Source: Chloroflexota bacterium
GTDB taxonomy: Bacteria; Chloroflexota; Anaerolineae; Anaerolineales; Anaerolineaceae
DNA: 64,000 nt
Direction: 5' to 3'
NCBI GenBank assembly: GCA_021372725.1
Contig: JAJFTV010000073.1
Location: forward strand, 1 to 64,000
Shown: positions 45,727 to 54,034 of the stretch, piece by piece
Layout of the letters: every line of letters begins with the position of its first letter
Position numbering within the stretch: position 1 is the first letter of the stretch
The notes under the pieces: generated by a model
The model's database searches: none
Told to the model about the DNA's origin: nothing
The model's input: the letters and a program-made list of their open reading frames with translations, nothing else
Made by a program: the position numbers and the translations under genes

Positions 45727-47886
45727 ATGCAAAATATCTATTCATCTGATGCACCCATATTAGATCCAGAAATGGATCAATTTGGTAGATACCCATTTGC
45801 TCAAAGAATTTCTCAAACAATTATTTCTCGCCAAGAAGCCAGTTGCCTGGTTCTAGCAATCTATGGAAAATGGGGTGAAGGCAAAACAACGGTTTTAAAT
45901 TTTATTGAAAATGGCCTAAGAGAAGAATCGCGAATTGTACCTATACAGTTTAATCCTTGGCGGTATCTTTCAGAACAAGAATTAATTTCGAGTTTTTATT
46001 CGACATTAGCAGAAAATTTAGGGAGATCATTATCCAATTCAAAAGAAAAAGTCGGCGATTGGATTCAAGAATATTTAACAGCACCTGCTGCAATTTTTGA
46101 TCGTAGTGTTGCTGCTAAAGAATTTGGCTATCTATTATCAAAAGTACAACTTGAGGAACTTCGAGATCGTATCTGCAAAATTTTGAGAGAAGAAAATAAA
46201 ACAGTTGTTGTGTTAATAGATGATATCGATCGATTGGATAAAATTGAAATACATTCTATATTTCGTTTGGTCAAGCTTTCAGCAAATTTTGAAAAATTAG
46301 TTTATATTTTAGCTTTTGATGATGAGATGGTGGCTGATGCTTTACAGGAAAAATATGGAACAAATAATACTGATGCTGGAAAAAAATTCTTGGAAAAAAT
46401 TATCCAAGTTCCACTAAATCTACCCATTATAGAACATCAAAGTTTAAGGAATTTTTGTTTCAAGGGTATAGATGAAGCATTGAAGCAAGCTAATATTGAA
46501 TTATCTGTGGATGATGTACATCATTTTGTGTCGGGTTTTAGTAGTGGTATTGAGATTCAATTAAAAACGCCACGAATGGCAATCAGATATATTAATGCTT
46601 TAAAATTTTCATTGTCTATGGTTAGAGGAGAAGTCAATATTGTTGATTTTCTGCTTATTGAAGCAATTCGTGTTTTCTATCCTGATATTTATAGTTTTAT
46701 CTGCAATAGCCAAGAAGTATTTCTTGGAAAATCGTTAGAATTTTATGATTCGTCACAAGTAGAAAAGGATAAATTGCGCAAGATTGTTGATAAAATATTT
46801 ATTGATGTACCAGAAGCGGTTCAAGGATCGATAAAGGGTTTATTAATTTCATTATTTCCTAGATTGCAATCAATTTATGGAAATACTTCTTATCTTTCAG
46901 AATGGGATAAAAGATGGGAAACGGAGAAGCGAATTTGTTCGGATAGATATATTAAACGATATTTTTCATATTCCCTTCCCATTAATGATATTTCGGATCA
47001 GGAAATTGAAGCAATTATTTCCTTATTAAATACTGCTTCACAAGAAGAAATTATTAATAGCATAAACACATTAATAACTCCACAAAATTCAGAAGCCTTG
47101 ATATCTAAATTACTGATATTTACTGAAAATTTACCATCAGATTCGTCAAAACAACTTGCATTAGCACTTTCTAATTTTGGTACCAAATTACCTAATCCTA
47201 AACAATTTTCCGAATTTAATACGCCATTTTCCAGAGGCGCGATGTTGATTTCTCATCTTGTCGAGAATATAACTCCGAAGGAAGAACGATTTGAATTCGT
47301 AAACCAAATAATTGAGAAAAGTCAACCACTAACTTTTGCTAGCGAAATTATTAGTTGGTTACGAACTGATAATAGTCGATATCCAAATGCTTTTTCTGGA
47401 AGTGAGAAAGATGAATTAGCTAATGATTTAGCTAAAAGAATTGAGAAAGAAGCCAATAACGGCTTATCAATATTTGATGAATTTCCACGACAAGCACCGT
47501 TATTAATGACATATTGGAGTACAAGGGTTTCTAGCGAACGAGCAAACCACTATCTGCAGAATTTTATTGAGGGGAATGCTAAAAATATAGCGAAGGTTTT
47601 ATCTAGTTATCTTCCTACAACTTACACTTTAATGACAACTGATGCACCTCATCTGGGTGATTTTGAGAGAGATCAATATAATTCCTTAATTAAAGCTTTT
47701 GATCCTACTATTATTTATAATGAGTTACAGAGAATATATAGTAACAGTTTGTTTAGTGAAGAATATCCTTTAAATGAATTTGAAGATGTGAATATAAGAA
47801 TTGCTAGCCAGTTCATGTGGTTACATAAATATGTTGAATCTCAGTCTTCCGAAGAAAGCGCTACTAAAGATACCCATGCTAAGTAG
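45727..47886 (+). CDS. KAP-family P-loop NTPase
   Basis: A 719-residue NTPase. The Walker A loop is GKWGEGKT at residues 47-54, followed by the KAP-specific FNPWRY (76-81) and a Walker B-like VVVLIDDIDRLDK (about 160-172). KAP proteins usually carry membrane helices between the two motifs; I see none here. Its base use is much more AT-rich than neighbouring genes, which suggests transfer. Family members include PifA, which excludes phages, so a defence role is a reasonable but unproven idea. Its stop codon belongs to a REP hairpin, so the C-terminus may be altered. Confidence 0.82.
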   Translation: MQNIYSSDAPILDPEMDQFGRYPFAQRISQTIISRQEASCLVLAIYGKWGEGKTTVLNFIENGLREESRIVPIQFNPWRYLSEQELISSFYSTLAENLGRSLSNSKEKVGDWIQEYLTAPAAIFDRSVAAKEFGYLLSKVQLEELRDRICKILREENKTVVVLIDDIDRLDKIEIHSIFRLVKLSANFEKLVYILAFDDEMVADALQEKYGTNNTDAGKKFLEKIIQVPLNLPIIEHQSLRNFCFKGIDEALKQANIELSVDDVHHFVSGFSSGIEIQLKTPRMAIRYINALKFSLSMVRGEVNIVDFLLIEAIRVFYPDIYSFICNSQEVFLGKSLEFYDSSQVEKDKLRKIVDKIFIDVPEAVQGSIKGLLISLFPRLQSIYGNTSYLSEWDKRWETEKRICSDRYIKRYFSYSLPINDISDQEIEAIISLLNTASQEEIINSINTLITPQNSEALISKLLIFTENLPSDSSKQLALALSNFGTKLPNPKQFSEFNTPFSRGAMLISHLVENITPKEERFEFVNQIIEKSQPLTFASEIISWLRTDNSRYPNAFSGSEKDELANDLAKRIEKEANNGLSIFDEFPRQAPLLMTYWSTRVSSERANHYLQNFIEGNAKNIAKVLSSYLPTTYTLMTTDAPHLGDFERDQYNSLIKAFDPTIIYNELQRIYSNSLFSEEYPLNEFEDVNIRIASQFMWLHKYVESQSSEESATKDTHAK

Positions 47887-47928
47887 GGTGCGTTCGGTTG
47901 CGGAACGTCTTCGTTCCGAGAACGCACC
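47887..47928. repeat. REP hairpin, copy 1
   Basis: Outer arms GGTGCGTTC and GAACGCACC enclose an inner hairpin (CGGAACG / CGTTCCG). The 42-base unit, with flank GTAGG before it and ATTCCCTTAT after it, is identical to the copy at 48446. The TAG inside the GTAGG flank is the stop codon of the KAP gene. The trailing flank matches the last codons of the RAYT gene. Confidence 0.9.
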
Positions 47929-47939
47929 ATTCCCTTATA

Positions 47940-47999
47940 TTGAACCTCCGGCCTCTTGCACCCCATGCAAGCGTGCTAACCGATCTATACTATTCCTCT
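47940..47999 (-). pseudogene. Truncated tRNA-Pro (GGG) remnant
   Basis: On the minus strand, a D arm (GTAT..GCAC), an anticodon stem CTTGC/GCAAG with loop ATGGGGT (anticodon GGG), and a T-stem half GGAGG followed by TTCAA can be traced. The tRNA stops in the T loop, where the REP flank begins. The 3' acceptor half is missing, so it is a remnant. One D-stem pair is mismatched. Confidence 0.65.
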
Positions 48000-48072
48000 A
48001 TTAGGAGCTTGCCTTTATTCTAGCATAAAGAGCACACGACTGAAAATTGTGGTGTCATTAATCAAAACAAAG

Positions 48073-48131
48073 ATCCGAACTCAGATCATATACTTCGGAG
48101 GTATACGTTCTATCCATTGAACTACGAGGAC
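48073..48131 (-). pseudogene. Truncated tRNA-Arg (CCG) remnant
   Basis: On the minus strand it starts GTCCTCG, TA, then a perfect D stem GTTC/GAAC and an anticodon stem TATAC/GTATA with loop CTCCGAA (anticodon CCG). A T loop TTCGGAT follows, but after it the expected CGAGGAC acceptor half is absent and replaced by unrelated T-rich sequence. It is therefore broken just inside the T arm. Confidence 0.7.
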
Positions 48132-48274
48132 ATAACGCTAAATTCCCCAACTCCTGTCTTATCCTTGAAAAGGTTACGGACTAACCATTCGTTAAGAATC
48201 ATGCTCGCTTTGGGGATGCGAATGGTATGTATGCTATTAATTATCCTGCTCTCACGGTTGACATCTGTATGATC

Positions 48275-48346
48275 TGGGGGTTCTACTTGCCTGAGAGTAC
48301 ACGGTTCACAACCGTGAGGTCGGCGGTTCAAATCCACCCACCCCAA
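48275..48346 (+). pseudogene. Degenerate tRNA-Val (CAC)-like gene
   Basis: An anticodon stem CACGG/CCGTG with loop TTCACAA (anticodon CAC, valine) and a T arm GGCGG/CCACC with TTCAAAT are present. The D stem TACT/AGTA pairs, but the D loop lacks the GG pair, position 26 is missing and two of the seven acceptor pairs are mismatched. It might still be made, but I regard it as probably non-functional. Confidence 0.55.
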
Positions 48347-48445
48347 CATGACAGGCTTTAAAGAGACCTTTTTCACTGCGGGAGGAATATTAATTGAAAT
48401 GTGAAGACAAGCGTACATTATGGGACAAGTCAGAAGTGATAGTAG

Positions 48446-48487
48446 GGTGCGTTCGGTTGCGGAACGTCTTCGTTCCGAGAACGCACC
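48446..48487. repeat. REP hairpin, copy 2 (RAYT 3' side)
   Basis: An identical 42-base copy of the hairpin after the KAP gene. It sits six bases beyond the RAYT stop codon, and so marks the 3' end of that element. It is inverted relative to the long hairpin at 49337-49378 beyond the RAYT 5' side. Confidence 0.92.
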
Positions 48488-48493
48488 ATTCCC

Positions 48494-49039
48494 TTATTCG
48501 TCATATTTCACATCAAAATGATTTGTCTCATCAGGTTCCCATTCGGGCAGGTAATATCCCTTACGAACATAATCATGAAAGCTTGACCATGGCCAATCGG
48601 TAACGCGCTCAACCATTCCATGCTTCACAGGGTTGTAATGAATATACTCGATATGATGATACAAATCTTCTTCATCGCGTATCATGTGCTCCCAGAAACG
48701 ACGCTGCCAGATCGCTGCTTCTCCCCGCTTTTGTCTTGATTCATTCCGCATTTCGCCAGGTCCAATGATCCGCAGATATTGCATTGTGAATGATTTCTTT
48801 ATTTCTTTCCAGCGTAAAGAATAATCTGTGTCCGATTCCGGAAGTGTCCATATACAATGGATATGTTCCGGAAGAAGACAAATGGCATCTGTTGTGAATG
48901 GGTGACGTTTGCAAACTTTTATCCAGGCTGAGTGTAGTAAGGATCTGGATGTTTCATTCGCAAGAATTGGTATCCGGTCGAATGTGACAACCGTAAAGAA
49001 ATATGTTCTGCCAAAAAATGCTCTTCTATAATCAGGCAT
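48494..49039 (-). CDS. REP-associated tyrosine transposase (RAYT)
   Basis: A 181-residue Y1 transposase of the IS200/RAYT type. The HUH motif is PEHIHCIW (His59, His61) and the catalytic tyrosine is in HHIEYIHYNPVKHGMV (Tyr132). It acts on single-stranded REP hairpins to copy or move them. Copies of such hairpins flank the gene on both sides here, in inverted orientation, which is the textbook RAYT/REP setting. The first twelve bases of the gene are repeated twice upstream as the start of a tandem unit. It is likely active or recently active. Confidence 0.93.
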   Translation of the reverse strand: MPDYRRAFFGRTYFFTVVTFDRIPILANETSRSLLHSAWIKVCKRHPFTTDAICLLPEHIHCIWTLPESDTDYSLRWKEIKKSFTMQYLRIIGPGEMRNESRQKRGEAAIWQRRFWEHMIRDEEDLYHHIEYIHYNPVKHGMVERVTDWPWSSFHDYVRKGYYLPEWEPDETNHFDVKYDE

Positions 49040-49383
49040 ATTGGATATTATACAAAGGATTAAAAATAGTGCAGATGGGGAGAATTACGCAAATGGTTTT
49101 TAGTATTTGGTGCGTTCAAAGTTCGAACACACCCTACGATAATCAGGCATATTCGAAATTATACAGAAAGATCAAAAATGTTGGATGTGAACGAATATTT
49201 ACGGAAATGGTTGTATGGTATTTGGTGCGTTCAAAGTTCGAACGCACCCTACGATAATCAAGCTTATTGGAAATTATTCAGGGAGAGTAAAAATCATGTT
49301 TGTGAGGAGATTAACGGAAATGGTGATTGAATGTTCGGTGCGTTCTCGGAACGAAGACGTTCCGCAACCGAACGCACCCTACG
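49028..49383. repeat. Three tandem copies of the RAYT left end with REP hairpins
   Basis: Three diverged direct repeats run 49028-49138, 49139-49253 and 49254-49383 (111, 115 and 130 bases). Each begins with ATAATCAGGCAT or a near match, which is the reverse complement of the RAYT start, and ends in a REP hairpin followed by CCCTACG. The first two hairpins are short (nine-base arms, 49109-49133 and 49224-49248). The third is the long two-part version (49337-49378). The pattern suggests repeated duplication of the element end. Confidence 0.9.
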
Positions 49384-49463
49384 AATATTCATTGAGTTAA
49401 CTAATTTCTCAAAAAAGTGAGACAATCGTAGATTGATACATATAACATCGATAAGAGGAGTAG

Positions 49464-49970
49464 ATGAAACCTTTCTATCGTATTTCATTGCTTATTACGC
49501 TGATCTTTTCATTCTCTGCATGCATCCCACAGCCGACCGCATTACCCTCCACTGAGACTTCAACCGGTGACCAGCTTGCTTTCACGGCATTAACCGCTTT
49601 CCTCGATGCTTTGCACAACGGTCGATACGCCGAGGCGGCCGGGTTGTATGCCGGCAGTTATGAAGTCTTGCAGGGCTATAACTCCGGCATCGACCCTGAT
49701 GACTATGCTTCTTTATTGCAAAGCGCCTGCACTATCAATGGCTTTCAGTGCCTGCGGGTGAAAAGCGCCAATCTGGAGGAGAAAGTCTCCGATAAGGAGT
49801 ACGTCTTCGAGATCGAATTCCTGAACGCCGACGATTCCCTCTTTGTGCGCGGCGCCTGCTGCGGCGGCAATGAGACGGATTCTCCACCGCAGTCTGTGTT
49901 CTATTGTAGGGTAGCAAAACTGGAAAACGGCGAGTTTAGGGTAGTGGATCTGCCGCCGTATGCTCCCTGA
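49464..49970 (+). CDS. Predicted lipoprotein
   Basis: A 168-residue exported protein with a lipobox (FSFSAC, cysteine near residue 20) after a hydrophobic signal segment. A mature region of alpha and beta elements follows, with several cysteines (CTINGFQC, GACCGG) that could form disulfides. GAGGAG lies upstream of the ATG. It is not like any family I know. It lies between the repeat cluster and the PLP enzyme gene, and base composition returns to the window average here. Confidence 0.75.
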   Translation: MKPFYRISLLITLIFSFSACIPQPTALPSTETSTGDQLAFTALTAFLDALHNGRYAEAAGLYAGSYEVLQGYNSGIDPDDYASLLQSACTINGFQCLRVKSANLEEKVSDKEYVFEIEFLNADDSLFVRGACCGGNETDSPPQSVFYCRVAKLENGEFRVVDLPPYAP

Positions 49971-50117
49971 TGGATGGCAGAGAAAATCAGCATGCAGTTG
50001 CAAGCTTTTGGAAAAATTTACCCGGGGATAAAGGGGTGGGGTGAAAAATTGGAAGAAACGGTTACAATTTGGGAGTCAAATCAGAAAAAAGTTTATTGTT
50101 ACCAAGGAGCCCTATCC

Positions 50118-51149
50118 ATGTTGTCACCACGCAAGAAAATATCGTTCTTATATCCACAACCCACACCCATCGACTATTTGCCCACGTTATCCAGGGAATT
50201 GGGTGTTGAGCTGTACATGAAACGGGATGACCTCACCCCGTTCGGCGCAGGCGGGAACAAGCTCCGCAAGCTTGAATATCTGCTTTACGATGCCCTCCAG
50301 CAGGGCGCCACCACGCTGCTGACCGTCGGAGGGGCGCAGACCAATCACGGACGGCTGACCGCCGCTGTTGCCGCCAAATACGGCCTGAAATGCGTCATTG
50401 TCTGCATCGACGACTACCCCGGCGAGATCAGTGCCAATCTGCTCCTGGATACCATCATGGATGCGGAAGTGGTTCTCAAAAAGAATGACGGGCGTGACAG
50501 TTCCGTTCAGTATGCTGAAACCGTCGCAGCCGTCAATGCCCGCCATGAAGCCGCGGGCGAGGTGGTATACGAAATACCGGTGGGCGGCTCCAATACCATC
50601 GGCATGCTGGGCTACTATGAGTGCGCCGAAGAAATGACGGCTCAAGCCAAAGCGATGGGGCTTGATGACGCAACGGTCATCACCGGCGTGGGCAGTATGG
50701 GGACGTACCTGGGGCTTTACTGCGGGCTGAAAAATGAAGGCTCTCCTTTGTCGCTGACGGGCATTGCCATCTCTCCCTTCACGGAAGAGAAAGAGAGACG
50801 CATTATCGAAATCTTTAACCAGGCAAAGCAGGATTACCAGTTCACAATCAGCGCATCCCGTCAGGATTTCCACATCGAGACCGGTTATACAAGAGGCGCT
50901 TACAATAACCCCGATCCGGTTGTACGCAGTGCGATCTACCGCATGGCACGCGCAGAAGCCATCATCCTGGATCCCTGTTATACGGGTAAAGTCTTTGCCG
51001 GAATTTTGGACATGCTGGCGGAAGGCAAGATCCATAAAGGTGAAAAACTCATCATGCTGCATACAGGCGGTTTGCCGGGTATCTATACCAGGCACCATCG
51101 AATAGAATTCGAAAAAGAGCTGATGGACCATGTCACGATCATCGATTAA
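50118..51149 (+). CDS. D-cysteine desulfhydrase / ACC deaminase-family PLP enzyme
   Basis: A 343-residue fold-type II PLP enzyme. The lysine that binds PLP is in GAGGNKLRKLEYLL, and TVGGAQTNHGRLTAAVAAKYG is the phosphate-binding and substrate loop. Members degrade D-cysteine to pyruvate, sulfide and ammonia or split 1-aminocyclopropane-1-carboxylate. AAGGAG precedes the ATG at 50118, so I use that start; the frame is open for another 48 codons upstream, but this part reads as noncoding. The exact substrate cannot be told from the sequence. Confidence 0.87.
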   Translation: MLSPRKKISFLYPQPTPIDYLPTLSRELGVELYMKRDDLTPFGAGGNKLRKLEYLLYDALQQGATTLLTVGGAQTNHGRLTAAVAAKYGLKCVIVCIDDYPGEISANLLLDTIMDAEVVLKKNDGRDSSVQYAETVAAVNARHEAAGEVVYEIPVGGSNTIGMLGYYECAEEMTAQAKAMGLDDATVITGVGSMGTYLGLYCGLKNEGSPLSLTGIAISPFTEEKERRIIEIFNQAKQDYQFTISASRQDFHIETGYTRGAYNNPDPVVRSAIYRMARAEAIILDPCYTGKVFAGILDMLAEGKIHKGEKLIMLHTGGLPGIYTRHHRIEFEKELMDHVTIID

Positions 51150-51207
51150 CTATCGTTGATCAGGTTCGGTAATATAGATAAACCATCACATCCCAAAAAC
51201 ACGAAGA

Positions 51208-51396
51208 GCTGTCTCAAAAGTCAAATTCAAACTTTTGAGTGTTGATTCTTTATTTCTGTGAGGTTTTTGAGCCGCAATTCGGCTCAAAAACCTCACAGAA
51301 ATGGGGGATAGATGGGAAATAAGGGATTCCACATTTTGGCATAAAAATAGACCATCAATGGAAATAAAAAAAATGGCTGTCTACTTTTGAGACAGC
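51208..51396. mobile_element. MITE-like element with 14-base terminal inverted repeats
   Basis: The ends are GCTGTCTCAAAAGT (51208-51221) and its reverse complement ACTTTTGAGACAGC (51383-51396), giving a 189-base element. Inside it is a perfect 22-base-pair palindrome (arms 51253-51274 and 51280-51301, loop CAATT). Its left end can fold alone (CTCAAAAGT/ACTTTTGAG), and its right end forms a terminator. There is no coding capacity and no clear target duplication. The ends resemble those of some IS families, but no intact relative is in the window. Confidence 0.75.
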
Positions 51397-51398
51397 CA
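51374..51398 (-). terminator. Terminator of PRC-barrel gene (MITE right end)
   Basis: On the minus strand the nine-base arms TGGCTGTCT and AGACAGCCA enclose loop CAAAAGT, and eight T follow directly. It is about 29 bases after the PRC-barrel gene stop, so the right end of the MITE-like element seems to serve as that gene's terminator. Confidence 0.8.
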
Positions 51399-51426
51399 CT
51401 TTCTTTACCGATAATCCTGCCAGCTT

Positions 51427-52035
51427 CTACGGCAAGCTGTGAACGTGCCGCAGCTCCCTGATCTCTTTTTTCGACAGGTTAAGGAAAATCGCATCGCTTG
51501 TGAAATGGTCGATGGCCGTAACGGGAACGTTCACCTCCCTTGGGCCCAACAATGAACCTTCATTAACCACAAAATGGGTGATGCTTGTGGTATTGGGATC
51601 GATCAGCATTCTTTCCAGCTTTCCTACGCGCCCGTCCGATGCCTCGATATAAGTGTTTTGATCGAAGGACAGCTTGCCCTTTGGAATCGATTTGTTCTCG
51701 ATCACGATTTGCCGCGTGACAGGGTAGCTATAATAAGTCCCCTTTTCACCGTGAACCACGTTATCCATGTGTCGCATGACGACATCCCGTTCGCAAAATA
51801 TTTCAAATCCTGACAGGTCGTCTTTGTTGCAGCATAAACTGATCGTGTTCTCCCCTGTGCCTGAAATCATCCCTATCGGGACGAGCCGCTCAATTTGCTC
51901 CTTGGTCCTTTCTTTTACCACCAGGTGGGTCACCCGCTGGTCTTTTGGATCGATGATCAATTCCTGTGACTGCCCGCATTCACCATCCAGGCAGCTCACC
52001 TGTGCATTTAACGGTATTTGAATATGAATTTCCAT
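51427..52035 (-). CDS. PRC-barrel domain protein
   Basis: A 202-residue protein with two PRC-barrel-like halves, each a short beta barrel. The first contains VSCLDGECGQSQELIIDPKDQRVTHLVVKE and the second YIEASDGRVGKLERMLIDPNTTSITHFVVNEG, so the two segments are alike. Such domains bind RNA or small ligands, or occur in stress-related proteins. The cysteines near the start (CLDGECG) are conserved-looking but of unknown role. It ends before the MITE-derived terminator. The function cannot be stated. Confidence 0.82.
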   Translation of the reverse strand: MEIHIQIPLNAQVSCLDGECGQSQELIIDPKDQRVTHLVVKERTKEQIERLVPIGMISGTGENTISLCCNKDDLSGFEIFCERDVVMRHMDNVVHGEKGTYYSYPVTRQIVIENKSIPKGKLSFDQNTYIEASDGRVGKLERMLIDPNTTSITHFVVNEGSLLGPREVNVPVTAIDHFTSDAIFLNLSKKEIRELRHVHSLP

Positions 52036-52226
52036 TTACTTTCCCCTGTTCCAGTTTCTAAAATAAAACTTGATCAAGACGACACCAGATATTCTCCAAC
52101 AACAGAATTACTCTCAACTCTTTACTTCTATACCTACTTATAGAACACGATGATTAATTTATGCTGAATTTATTCTAACAATATCATGAGATTATTCAGA
52201 ATTTCCGGAATTGGGCAAAAAAGTGG

Positions 52227-52279
52227 ATGCAGATGTTGCATGTTGCACGGTTCGGGTCCGTGAGGCCGGCGGTTCAAAT
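52227..52279 (+). pseudogene. Truncated tRNA-Pro (CGG) remnant
   Basis: A D arm (GCAG..TTGC), an anticodon stem CACGG/CCGTG with loop TTCGGGT (anticodon CGG) and a T stem half GGCGG followed by TTCAAAT are present. Unrelated sequence follows where the rest of the T stem and the acceptor should be. The 3' part is nearly identical to the Val-like remnant at 48.3 kb. The rest of the 429-base gap (52036-52464) holds only AT-rich sequence and a TATAAT at 52413-52418. Confidence 0.65.
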
Positions 52280-52464
52280 TGGATGGAATTGTGAATGCTC
52301 CAGGTAAAGCTGCATGTTTTTGATGGCAAGCCTGCTACAGAAAACGTCCATCAGGGAAGAAACCTGAAGAAAATTGCCGCAGATTATGCAACGTCCTGGG
52401 GCAATGAGCGGGTATAATCAACCCACTAAATCATTGTCTCATAAACGTCTACCAAGAGGTATCC

Positions 52465-53937
52465 ATGCCGGGTTTTACGCCAGGGCGGCGTTGGCAGCCA
52501 GCCTATTATCCGTTTCATAGAAGTTCGCTCCCGCAAAGCATTATGGTCGCGGTTGAACGGACTGTTAAAGGAGCACTGTTTGGCTGCCGGATGTGCGGAA
52601 ACTGCCTGCTGCAGGAAACTGCCTTTATTTGCCCCATGGAGTGCCCCAAAGGGTTGCGGAACGGCCCCTGCGGAGGTTCCACACCTGAACACTGTTACGT
52701 TGACCCAACCCGACCCTGCATCTGGTACAAAATTTACGAACGCGCAGAAAAGATGGGACGCTCCGGGCGCCTGCTCGAAATTTTTCCCCCGCTCGATTGG
52801 GACAAAGTGGGTGCTGATCAATGGTTCGGCGTGATTGGCGCGTGGAATAAAAAGGGAGGGCTGAAAGCCACGTTGAGTCTGCTCAAGGCGCCGGCTGAAG
52901 AGCGCAAGCAGGCTTACGAGCGTTTTCTGTATGATCTCCGCCAGCCTTCCTGGTGGCAGGGTGACGCACTCGCTCATGTTTCTTCACGATCGGAACCGGC
53001 ATCTTCTTTGCAGGAAAAACTGTGCCTGGGTCAATTTGTTGTCACCGCTGAAGTCTCCCCGCCAATTTCTGCTTCACCCGATGAGTTTGTTAAAAAGCTC
53101 ATGTTGTTGAATGACACTATTGATGCCGTCAATTTTACCGACAATCCATCGGCTACCTCAAGAATGTCACCGCTGGCCTGTTCCGTGCTGTGTTTGCAAA
53201 ATGGGCTCGAACCCATCATGCAGATTGCCGCACGGGATTACAACCGCATGGGCGTTCAATCCACCGTACTGGGGGCTTCCGCCCTGGGTATCCGCAATAT
53301 TCTTTGCCTGACCGGCGATCATTCAAGTCTGGGGCCGCAACCCCACAGCCGGATGGATATCTGGGATATTGACTCAATCCAATTAATCTGGATGCTGCGA
53401 AGGATGCGGGATGAAGGCCATTTTTTGGATGAACGCGAAATAAAATTTCCCCCTTCCATCTTCATCGGGGCAGCCGGCTCGCCCAACTCCTCCACGTTAT
53501 CTATTCAAGTCCAGCGGGAAACAAAGAAGATCAACGCAGGTGCGCAGTTCTTCCAGACAAATTTAATTTACGATGTTGACCTTTTTGAGCAGTACCTGGC
53601 GCTGTTGGACCGATCCGGTTTGCTGGGGCAGGTGTATATTCTGGCGGGAGTTGCCCCGATTCGCAGCGTCAAGGCAGCCTACATGATGAACAAGGTGCCT
53701 GGAGTCCATATACCAGAAACGATCATCAAACGGATGGAATCAGCCAAAGACCCGAAAGAAGAAGGCGTTCAGGTGGCGATGGAGATCATTGAGAAAGTCA
53801 AGAAATTCCGGGGTGTTAATGGATTTCACTTCATGGCCGTGGGATGGGAATCCATTGTTCCGCGATTGATTCTCGAGAGCGGGCTCCAGGATCTTCGGTT
53901 GAGGCGCACAGCAGCCGGGAATCTGTCCACCGGTTAA
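52465..53937 (+). CDS. MetV-MetF fusion: methylenetetrahydrofolate reductase with N-terminal iron-sulfur domain
   Basis: A 490-residue fusion. The N-terminal region is the MetV-type MTHFR C-terminal domain, with cysteines 41, 44, 47, 56, 60, 69, 77 and 85 (GCRMCGNCLLQETAFICPMEC, GPCGG) that bind iron-sulfur or zinc. From about residue 185 comes a MetF TIM barrel (FVVTAEVSPP, NFTDNPSA, ILCLTGDH, GAAGSPNSST, FFQTNLIYD). Acetogens have these as separate genes. It would reduce methylenetetrahydrofolate to methyl-THF, for methionine or the Wood-Ljungdahl route. AAGAGG precedes the ATG. No other Wood-Ljungdahl gene is nearby. Confidence 0.87.
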   Translation: MPGFTPGRRWQPAYYPFHRSSLPQSIMVAVERTVKGALFGCRMCGNCLLQETAFICPMECPKGLRNGPCGGSTPEHCYVDPTRPCIWYKIYERAEKMGRSGRLLEIFPPLDWDKVGADQWFGVIGAWNKKGGLKATLSLLKAPAEERKQAYERFLYDLRQPSWWQGDALAHVSSRSEPASSLQEKLCLGQFVVTAEVSPPISASPDEFVKKLMLLNDTIDAVNFTDNPSATSRMSPLACSVLCLQNGLEPIMQIAARDYNRMGVQSTVLGASALGIRNILCLTGDHSSLGPQPHSRMDIWDIDSIQLIWMLRRMRDEGHFLDEREIKFPPSIFIGAAGSPNSSTLSIQVQRETKKINAGAQFFQTNLIYDVDLFEQYLALLDRSGLLGQVYILAGVAPIRSVKAAYMMNKVPGVHIPETIIKRMESAKDPKEEGVQVAMEIIEKVKKFRGVNGFHFMAVGWESIVPRLILESGLQDLRLRRTAAGNLSTG

Positions 53938-54034
53938 CCATTCACGCCATTCCCGGCATGATTCCAGGGGGTTGGAAAAATTCCATGTGAAAGAAATCTT
54001 CACGGCCTCCTCCGCAGGCGTTTATCTTTTTCTT

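Noticed and set aside
50187-51131. 314-codon open frame antisense to the PLP enzyme
   Set aside because: The plus-strand frame is a clear enzyme; this is a codon-bias shadow.
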